This document shows positions 6,729-11,320 of a DNA stretch of 11,320 nt, in pieces (within the stretch, counting starts at the first letter, position 1; the number at the start of each line of letters is the position of its first letter). The translations under genes were made by a program, and so were the position numbers. This DNA comes from Treponema sp. GTDB taxonomy: Bacteria > Spirochaetota > Spirochaetia > Treponematales > Breznakiellaceae. Below the pieces are notes generated by a model. The model was not told where the DNA came from and did not search any database. It saw only the letters and a program-made list of their open reading frames with translations. The stretch is taken from assembly GCA_031276615.1 (NCBI GenBank), contig JAISND010000168.1:1-11320 (forward strand), written 5' to 3'.

Positions 6729-7550
6729 ATGATCCTTGACGAGATAGCGGCCCGCACCCGGCTGCGGGTGGCAAAGGCCAGGGAGATTGTATCCGCCGCT
6801 GAAGTGTACAGACAGGCGGCGGCGCTTGCCGGACGCGGCGCGGGGGCCGGAACGGAATCCGGCGGGACGGCGGCTCCCTTTGCCCGCGCCCTTGCCGCGC
6901 CGGGCCTTTCTTTCATCTGCGAGGTGAAGAGGGCGTCCCCTTCAAAGGGACTTATCGCCGCGGATTTTCCCTACCTTCAAATCGCGAAGGACTATGAGGC
7001 GGCGGGCGCGGCGGCGATTTCGGTACTCACCGAGCCGGAATTTTTCAGGGGCAGCGACAGGCACCTCAGGGAGATAGCCGCCGGGACGCGGATACCGGTT
7101 CTGCGGAAGGACTTTATCATTGACGCCAGCCAGATCTGTGAGGCGAAACTGCTGGGCGCTTCGGCGGTACTTCTTATATGCGCCCTTCTTGATACGGAAA
7201 CCCTTGCCTCCTTTATAAAAACCGCGCGGGAACTGGAACTTTCCGCCCTGGTGGAAATTCACAATGAGGCTGAAGCGGATTCCGCGCTGAAGGCGGGCGC
7301 GCTGATTGCCGGAATCAACAACCGGGACCTTCGCACCTTTGAAGTTGATCTCGGCCTTACCGCCCGCCTGCGGAAGCTCCTTCCGCCGGGCGTTATTGTC
7401 GTGGCGGAAAGCGGAGTCAGGACGCCTGCCGACATTCGCATGCTGGAGGAACAGCATGTCGACGCGGTACTTGTCGGCGAAAGCCTGATGCGCGCGCCGG
7501 ACAAAAAAAAATATCTGGCGGAGCTGAGAAGTGGGCTGCGGCAAAATTAA
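6729..7550 (+). CDS. trpC: Indole-3-glycerol phosphate synthase
   Basis: Closes the indole ring by decarboxylating CdRP to indole-3-glycerol phosphate; (beta/alpha)8 barrel. From ATG 6729 there are 273 residues, near the family norm. Catalytic residues appear as K67 (CEVKRASPSKG), K127 (LRKDF), E177 (LVEIH), N198 (GINNRDL) and E227-S228 (VAESG). The frame is open back to 6630, but that part overlaps trpD and has no family similarity, and the conserved MILDEI start is at 6729. A Gly/Ala-rich loop at about 35-50 (AGRGAGAGTESGG) is somewhat longer than usual. It is a separate gene here, not a TrpC-TrpF fusion, although it overlaps trpF by 20 nt. Confidence 0.96.
   Translation: MILDEIAARTRLRVAKAREIVSAAEVYRQAAALAGRGAGAGTESGGTAAPFARALAAPGLSFICEVKRASPSKGLIAADFPYLQIAKDYEAAGAAAISVLTEPEFFRGSDRHLREIAAGTRIPVLRKDFIIDASQICEAKLLGASAVLLICALLDTETLASFIKTARELELSALVEIHNEAEADSALKAGALIAGINNRDLRTFEVDLGLTARLRKLLPPGVIVVAESGVRTPADIRMLEEQHVDAVLVGESLMRAPDKKKYLAELRSGLRQN
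7520..7523 (+). promoter_or_regulatory. Shine-Dalgarno setting the trpF GTG start
   Basis: GGAG inside the trpC 3' end lies 7 nt before GTG 7531. No in-frame ATG precedes the conserved KICG segment of trpF, so this GTG is the only sensible start. Confidence 0.6.
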
Positions 7551-8196
7551 AATCTGCGGCCTGTTCCGTGAAGCGGACATTGAATACGCGAACGAGGCGA
7601 AGCCCGATTATATCGGCTTTGTGTTTGCCGAAAGCAGGCGGCAGATTACGCCGGCCCTGGCGGAACGCCTGCGGCGGAGGCTGGGGGCGGGCATCGTTCC
7701 GGTCGGCGTTTTTGTGGACGGCCCCTGCGAAGAAATTGCCGCCCTGTACCGGAACGGCGTCATCGACATCGCCCAGCTTCACGGGCATGAGGACGGGGCC
7801 TATGCCGCGAAGCTCAAAGACCTGAGCGCCGGCGGCGGGAGGGGGGCAGTTCCGGTGATTAAGGCGATTGCGGGGGGGGACGGCGCGGCGCAGGCCGCCG
7901 GGCAAATTTTCGCGGCGGCGGACTTTTTGCTGCTGGACAGCGGCGCGGGCAGCGGCAGAACCCTTGACTGGGCTGCCCTGCATCCGCTGCTTTCCGGCGC
8001 CGCCTTCGCGCGCAGGCCCTGGTTCCTTGCCGGCGGCATCGGCCTGCACAACATAGCGGAAGCCCTGCGACTGGGCCCCTTTGGTATCGACATTTCAAGC
8101 GGCGCGGAAAGGGACGGAATCAAGGACAGGGAGAAGATCCTGCGGCTGGTGGAGCAGGTTCATGCTTCCCGGCAGACTGAAATTCATGGAGTATAA
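7531..8196 (+). CDS. trpF: Phosphoribosylanthranilate isomerase
   Basis: Amadori isomerisation of phosphoribosylanthranilate to CdRP, feeding TrpC. It has 221 residues with a GTG start. The general base Cys9 is in KIKICG, the conserved QLHG is at 82-85, and the general acid Asp136 is in LLLDSGAGSGRTLDW. The phosphate-binding ends LAGGI (166-170) and GIDISSGAE (185-193) complete the barrel. The start overlaps the last 20 nt of trpC. The C-terminal tail after REKILRLVEQV is slightly longer than needed and reads across the trpB ribosome-binding site. Very GC-rich third positions match its neighbours. Confidence 0.95.
   Translation: MGCGKIKICGLFREADIEYANEAKPDYIGFVFAESRRQITPALAERLRRRLGAGIVPVGVFVDGPCEEIAALYRNGVIDIAQLHGHEDGAYAAKLKDLSAGGGRGAVPVIKAIAGGDGAAQAAGQIFAAADFLLLDSGAGSGRTLDWAALHPLLSGAAFARRPWFLAGGIGLHNIAEALRLGPFGIDISSGAERDGIKDREKILRLVEQVHASRQTEIHGV
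8188..8191 (+). promoter_or_regulatory. Shine-Dalgarno favouring trpB start at 8201
   Basis: GGAG is 9 nt before ATG 8201. A second in-frame ATG at 8186 would add five residues and overlap trpF by 11 nt, but its only upstream purines are weak. The 8201 start is therefore preferred. Confidence 0.45.
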
Positions 8197-8200
8197 CAGG

Positions 8201-9385
8201 ATGAGCAAGGGAAGATTCGGCGAATACGGCGGCCGGTATATTCCGGAAACGCTGATGAACGAAATCATCAATCTGGAAAAGGCCTACAACTATTATAAAA
8301 ACGAACCCGGCTTTACCGCGGAACTGGATGATCTCAACAGAAATTACGCGGGGCGGCCGTCGCTTCTTTACTACGCGGAGAAGATGAGCCGCGATCTGGG
8401 CGGCGCAAAGATATACCTCAAGCGGGAGGACCTTAACCACACGGGTTCCCACAAGATCAACAACGTGCTTGGCCAGACCCTGCTTGCCAAAAAGATGGGT
8501 AAGACCCGGATCATCGCCGAAACCGGCGCGGGCCAGCACGGCGTGGCGGCGGCGACCGCGGCGGCGCTTCTTGACATGGAGTGCGAAATTTTCATGGGCA
8601 GGGAAGATACCGAACGGCAGGCCCTCAACGTGTACCGCATGGAGCTGTTAGGCGCAAAGGTTAATCCCGTCGATTCCGGTACCCGGACCCTCAAGGACGC
8701 GGTGAACGAAACCATGCGGGAATGGGTCAGCCGGGTACATGACACCCATTATGTGCTGGGTTCCGTGATGGGCCCCCATCCCTTTCCCACGATAGTACGC
8801 GACTTTCAGAGCGTCATCGGCAGGGAAGCGCGGGAACAGATACTTCGGAAAGAGGGAAAGCTTCCCGCGGCGGTTTTGGCCTGCGTAGGCGGCGGCAGCA
8901 ACGCTATGGGACTTTTCTATCATTTTATTCCCGACAGGACGGTGCGCCTCGTCGGCTGCGAGGCGGCGGGGCTTGGCCTCGACAGCGGAAAACACGCGGC
9001 CGCCATTGCCAGGGGCAGCGTCGGGATTTTTCACGGCATGAAGTCCTACTTCTGCCAGAACGCCGAAGGCCAAATCGCGCCGGTCTACTCAATTTCCGCG
9101 GGGCTGGATTATCCGGGCATAGGCCCCGAACACGCATGGCTCAACGACACGGGCCGCGCGGAATACGTGCCCGTTACCGACGAAGAGGCGGTCTCCGCTT
9201 TTGAACACCTTGCGCGGACAGAGGGCATCATCTGCGCCGTTGAAAGCGCCCACGCGGCCGCCCATGCGCGAAAAATCGCGGGAGGTTTCGGCAGGGACGA
9301 AAGCCTCATCATCTGTCTTTCCGGCAGGGGGGACAAGGATGTTTCGGCAATCGCGAAATACCGGGGGAAGAAAATCAATGAGTAA
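8201..9385 (+). CDS. trpB: Tryptophan synthase beta chain
   Basis: PLP enzyme condensing indole, received from TrpA through the tunnel, with L-serine to give L-tryptophan. It has 394 residues from ATG 8201, standard TrpB1 length. The PLP Schiff-base lysine is K85 in NHTGSHKINN, E107 in AETGAGQHG is the catalytic carboxylate, the PLP-phosphate loop is GGGSN at 230-234, and S374 in CLSGRGDKD meets the pyridine nitrogen. The YLKREDLNHTG and GLDYPGIGPEH segments are typical of the class that pairs with TrpA. It most resembles clostridial TrpB, including the AIAKYRG-type C-terminus. Its last 39 nt (9347-9385) are duplicated downstream, ahead of trpA. Confidence 0.97.
   Translation: MSKGRFGEYGGRYIPETLMNEIINLEKAYNYYKNEPGFTAELDDLNRNYAGRPSLLYYAEKMSRDLGGAKIYLKREDLNHTGSHKINNVLGQTLLAKKMGKTRIIAETGAGQHGVAAATAAALLDMECEIFMGREDTERQALNVYRMELLGAKVNPVDSGTRTLKDAVNETMREWVSRVHDTHYVLGSVMGPHPFPTIVRDFQSVIGREAREQILRKEGKLPAAVLACVGGGSNAMGLFYHFIPDRTVRLVGCEAAGLGLDSGKHAAAIARGSVGIFHGMKSYFCQNAEGQIAPVYSISAGLDYPGIGPEHAWLNDTGRAEYVPVTDEEAVSAFEHLARTEGIICAVESAHAAAHARKIAGGFGRDESLIICLSGRGDKDVSAIAKYRGKKINE
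9347..9385 (+). repeat. 39-bp direct repeat, copy 1 (end of trpB)
   Basis: Begins GCAATCGCGAAATACC and ends AATGAGTAA. It is identical base for base to 9421-9459, 74 nt further on. In this copy the sequence encodes the last TrpB residues and the TAA stop, and contains ATGAGTAA, in which an ATG (9378) overlaps the stop. Confidence 0.95.
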
Positions 9386-9455
9386 CCTGACTGTTGTTTT
9401 TTCAGGAGGCGATTGCCGTTGCAATCGCGAAATACCGGGGGAAGAAAATCAATGA
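9378..9455 (+). CDS. 25-codon bridging ORF between trpB and trpA
   Basis: ATG 9378 overlaps the trpB stop (ATGAGTAA), and the TGA at 9453-9455 overlaps the trpA start (ATGA at 9452-9455). The predicted 25-residue peptide starts MSN like TrpA and then diverges. The frame is a by-product of the 74-nt duplication/insertion. A ribosome ending trpB could re-initiate here and then again at trpA, preserving coupling. The peptide itself shows no recognisable domain and may have no function. Confidence 0.25.
   Translation: MSNLTVVFSGGDCRCNREIPGEENQ
9404..9409 (+). promoter_or_regulatory. Consensus Shine-Dalgarno AGGAGG in the trpB-trpA insert
   Basis: A full AGGAGG lies in the 35-nt stretch between the two direct repeat copies. 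It is 9 nt before an in-frame TTG (9419) that would extend TrpA by 11 residues, and 42 nt before the preferred ATG 9452. It may recruit ribosomes for trpA despite the distance, or be incidental. Confidence 0.4.
9409..9428. repeat. 8-bp perfect hairpin at the repeat junction
   Basis: GCGATTGC (9409-9416), loop CGTT, GCAATCGC (9421-9428). The right arm is the first 8 nt of direct repeat copy 2, so the left arm looks like an inverted copy of the repeat start. This hints at template switching during the duplication. Confidence 0.6.
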
Positions 9456-9459
9456 GTAA
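9421..9459 (+). repeat. 39-bp direct repeat, copy 2 (start of trpA)
   Basis: Exact copy of 9347-9385. Here the ATG within it (9452) is the trpA start and GGGGGAAG (9437-9444) acts as its SD. The 74-nt offset is not a multiple of three, so the two copies are read in different frames. Confidence 0.95.
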
Positions 9460-10249
9460 TATCGGCAGGGCTTTTCGGCGGGCGGACGGTAAAAAACGCG
9501 GGGCCTTTATCGGCTTTGTTACCGGCGGCGATCCGGACATCGGGAAGAGCGAAGAATTTATTCTGGGGATGGCCGGCGCCGGCGCGGATCTGATTGAAAT
9601 CGGCATCCCCTTTTCAGACCCCATCGCCGAGGGCCCGGTGATTCAGGAAGCAAACATCCGCGCCCTTTCCGCCGGCGCGACCGTGGAAAAGATGTTCGGC
9701 CTTGTGGAAAGGGTCCGCGAAAAAACCGCGGTGCCCCTGGTGTTTCTGACTTACCTCAACCCGGTTTTCCGTTACGGTTACGACGCCTTTTTCAGGCGCG
9801 GCAGGCAGGCGGGCCTTGACGGAATCGTTATCCCCGATCTTCCCTTTGAGGAACAGCCGGAACTGCGGGAAATTGCCGCGAAACACGGAATCGATCTTGT
9901 TTCGCTCATTGCCCCCACTTCCGAGGCGCGGATAAAAGAAATAGCCAGGGCCGCGGCGGGATTCATCTACGTGGTTTCGTCAATGGGCGTTACCGGAATC
10001 CGCAGCGAGATTAAAACCGACCTTGCCTCGATAATTGCCGCGGTCAGGTCGGTAACCGACATACCCGTTGCCGTCGGTTTTGGCATACATACCCCGGCGC
10101 AGGCCGCCGAAATGGCGAAAATCGCCGACGGCGTCATCGTGGGAAGCGCCATTGTCAAAATCGCAGCCGAGTACGGGGAAAACGCGGCGCCGCACATTTC
10201 CCGTTATGTGAAAGAAATGAAGGAAGCCGTTGCCGGTACGGAAGGATGA
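9452..10249 (+). CDS. trpA: Tryptophan synthase alpha chain
   Basis: Cleaves indole-3-glycerol phosphate to indole and glyceraldehyde-3-phosphate within the alpha2-beta2 complex; the last gene of the operon. It has 265 residues from ATG 9452. Glu49 is conserved (LIEIGIPFSDP). The position of the second catalytic residue, Asp60 in E. coli, is Glu60 here (IAEGPVIQEA), a variant I recall from clostridial TrpA. GIDLVSLIAPTS, the YVVSSMGVTGIR loop and the phosphate-site segment DGVIVGSAIV are present. The frame is open upstream to TTG 9413 and 9419, but the family-like start is MSNIGRAF. It is separated from trpB by 66 nt because of the duplication. It ends in TGA, convergent with the DUF3793 gene. 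Confidence 0.96.
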   Translation: MSNIGRAFRRADGKKRGAFIGFVTGGDPDIGKSEEFILGMAGAGADLIEIGIPFSDPIAEGPVIQEANIRALSAGATVEKMFGLVERVREKTAVPLVFLTYLNPVFRYGYDAFFRRGRQAGLDGIVIPDLPFEEQPELREIAAKHGIDLVSLIAPTSEARIKEIARAAAGFIYVVSSMGVTGIRSEIKTDLASIIAAVRSVTDIPVAVGFGIHTPAQAAEMAKIADGVIVGSAIVKIAAEYGENAAPHISRYVKEMKEAVAGTEG

Positions 10250-10255
10250 ATATAT

Positions 10256-10317
10256 GGCGCATAACAAATTTGTCCGGCCCGGCCGGTATTGGACCTGTGA
10301 GGCAGGATATATGCGCC
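10256..10317. terminator. Inverted repeats at the convergent trpA / DUF3793 junction
   Basis: GGCGCATA (10256-10263) is complementary to TATGCGCC (10310-10317). Between them lies a compact hairpin, CCGGC (10274-10278) with GCCGG (10282-10286). The position between two convergent genes suits a bidirectional transcription stop, but no T-tract follows on either strand, so the role is a guess. Confidence 0.3.
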
Positions 10318-10318
10318 G

Positions 10319-10879
10319 CTATACGGCGGCGGGGAAGCTGCCGGCGAAAATCGTACCGCCCCCCTGAATGTGTTCCAGCAGTTTTTGTTTGCACCTTGCG
10401 TATTCCGCAAACAGTACGCCGGATTTTTCCGCATCGCCGTACACCTTCCATGGACCGCAGAGCTTGCAATGCGCTCCCTTGTGGCGTATAAAGCCCAGCA
10501 CATCCTCCGGCGGGTAGCCCAGGAAAAAGCCCACCTCGTGCGGGAATTCCGGCGATTGCCTGAAGCGCCCCGCAAGAAAGGCCAGGTACTCCGTTACGCT
10601 TCCCGCCGCCGGATAGCCGAATTCCGGCAGGGCATGGCGAATAACAGGCCGCCGGAGGGTTAACTCCAGCAGGACAGGCCGATAGACAAAGATAATGGTG
10701 TTCTTCTCCTGCCTTTTGATTGGCACACAGCGCAGGCCGCAGGTGGAGACCTTGTGAATTGGCGCGGCCTTCCACCATCCCGGTTTCGGAAAAAGCGCGG
10801 CCGGCTTGTACCCGGCGAGTACCGGAGCGCAATGAATCGCAAGGGTCAATTCAAATTCCCGATGCACGCCGCGTGTCAT
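10319..10879 (-). CDS. DUF3793 family protein
   Basis: 186 residues from ATG at 10877-10879 to TAG at 10319-10321, with a modest AAAGG-type SD upstream. I recognise the DUF3793 pattern: an N-terminal HCAPVLAGYKPAALF (16-30), GLRCVPIKR (48-56), a hydrophobic strand IIFVYRPVLL (62-71), HEVGFFLGYPPEDVLGF (114-130), then C138-K-L-C141 and WKVYGD (144-149), with C163 following. The conserved Cys and His residues suggest metal or redox chemistry, but the family has no established function that I know of. It has no signal peptide or membrane segment. It lies 59 nt downstream of a flavodoxin gene on the same strand, probably as one transcript. The family is mostly clostridial, in line with the trp operon's apparent affinity. 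The tail after residue ~172 (GGGTIFAGSFPAAV) looks non-conserved. Confidence 0.8.
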   Translation of the reverse strand: MTRGVHREFELTLAIHCAPVLAGYKPAALFPKPGWWKAAPIHKVSTCGLRCVPIKRQEKNTIIFVYRPVLLELTLRRPVIRHALPEFGYPAAGSVTEYLAFLAGRFRQSPEFPHEVGFFLGYPPEDVLGFIRHKGAHCKLCGPWKVYGDAEKSGVLFAEYARCKQKLLEHIQGGGTIFAGSFPAAV

Positions 10880-10901
10880 ACATGCCTTTTTTGCCGGCCG
10901 G

Positions 10902-10926
10902 GGGCTTCCCCCTGAAGGGCTTCCCC
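10902..10926. repeat. Short direct repeat between flavodoxin and DUF3793 genes
   Basis: GGGCTTCCCC occurs at 10902-10911 and again at 10917-10926, within the 59-nt gap just upstream of the DUF3793 start. It may be slippage-prone low-complexity sequence. Confidence 0.5.
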
Positions 10927-10938
10927 GGAGGCTTCGGT

Positions 10939-11320
10939 TTAACCCGCAAGCCGTTTGCCCAGTTCAAGGCACTTTGCGAGGGCGCCTTCGTCAGGAAGCT
11001 GCTGGGTTATTATTCCCTCACCGTCTACAAGGGCGCCCAGCGATTTCATTCGATCAACCCAATCCCGCATCCACTGTCCGTCACCCCAATCGTAGGAGCC
11101 AAAAAGCCCCAGGGACTTGCCGCCGATCTCCGCCTGTCCCAGCTTGGCGATAAAGGGTTCCATTTCGTCCTCTTCCAGCACCTCGGAGCCCATAGCCGGG
11201 CATCCGAAAGCCAGGGCCTGGGCTTCTTTGACCATATCCGGCGTGGTTTCGGCTGCCGTTTTTAGTATGGCCTCAGCGCCGCCCTCGCTTGCGCCTTTGG
11301 CCACCTGTTTTGCCATAAGC
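10939..11320 (-). CDS. Flavodoxin, 5'-truncated by window edge
   Basis: Small FMN electron carrier. About 126 residues are visible, ending KRLAG at TAA (10939-10941). The frame stays open to the window end, and the MAKQVAKGASEGGAE stretch normally follows the WSGTGNTE phosphate loop, so the real start and that loop lie just beyond 11320. The Met at 11314-11316 is internal. Seen here are ALAFGCPAMGSEVLEEDEMEPF, the FMN-stacking segment GLFGSYDWGDGQWMRDW, and a C-terminal helix. This is the short-chain clostridial type. It probably heads a transcript with the DUF3793 gene. Its redox partner is not visible. Confidence 0.9.
   Translation of the reverse strand, partial: LMAKQVAKGASEGGAEAILKTAAETTPDMVKEAQALAFGCPAMGSEVLEEDEMEPFIAKLGQAEIGGKSLGLFGSYDWGDGQWMRDWVDRMKSLGALVDGEGIITQQLPDEGALAKCLELGKRLAG

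Noticed and set aside
5942..6916. 324-codon minus-strand frame across trpD/trpC
   Set aside because: Antisense to well-conserved trp genes; composition is Arg/Ala-rich shadow sequence with no family resemblance.
8081..8200. Upstream extension of trpB to 8081
   Set aside because: Overlaps trpF coding sequence in another frame; the family-like start FGEYGGRYIPE lies just after ATG 8201.
9413..9451. TrpA start at TTG 9413 or 9419 using AGGAGG 9404-9409
   Set aside because: Possible but less likely: the extra residues derive from the duplicated repeat read in a new frame and do not resemble TrpA; kept only as an alternative.
10155..10832. 225-codon minus-strand frame overlapping the DUF3793 gene and the trpA end
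   Set aside because: Different frame from the recognisable DUF3793 protein and extends antisense into trpA; shadow.

Overview
The window is GC-rich bacterial DNA. It carries three blocks: the 3' part of a DNA polymerase I gene (polA, + strand), a complete seven-gene tryptophan operon in the order trpE-G-D-C-F-B-A (+ strand), and, convergent to these, a DUF3793-type gene preceded by the 3' part of a flavodoxin gene (- strand). The PolA sequence (for example the VFDSRTPTFRH segment, with an intact proofreading domain) looks to me like a Treponema-type spirochaete, possibly a gut lineage. The Trp enzymes, the DUF3793 protein and the flavodoxin look like clostridial (Lachnospiraceae-type) proteins. 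The most economical reading is a spirochaete that acquired tryptophan synthesis from a Firmicute. This is family recognition from memory and has not been tested with a tree.

Layout: 1-2825 polA, lacking its first ~35-40 codons. 2826-3573 non-coding, ~750 nt. Its left half holds a cluster of three hairpins (2999-3135). Its right half holds a good sigma70-type promoter (3289-3317), a near-palindrome over the -10 box, and a ~250-nt leader before trpE. The leader contains an unannotated reading frame with three closely spaced Trp codons and several mutually exclusive pairings, one of which could occlude a GGAGG Shine-Dalgarno. 3574-10249 is the trp operon, tightly packed: trpE/trpG overlap as ATGA, trpC/trpF overlap by 20 nt, and the trpD-trpC and trpF-trpB gaps are 10 and 4 nt. 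The exception is trpB-trpA, where an exact 39-bp direct repeat has opened a 66-nt gap. 10250-10318 is a short convergent junction with inverted repeats. 10319-10879 is the DUF3793 gene, and 10939-11320 is flavodoxin, running off the right edge.

The seven enzymes convert chorismate to L-tryptophan. TrpE and TrpG make anthranilate. TrpD adds phosphoribose. TrpF isomerises PRA to CdRP. TrpC closes the indole ring. TrpA and TrpB release indole and condense it with serine. All catalytic motifs are present. The one notable substitution is Glu for the usual Asp at TrpA position 60. No tRNA, rRNA, CRISPR array or intact transposase is visible.
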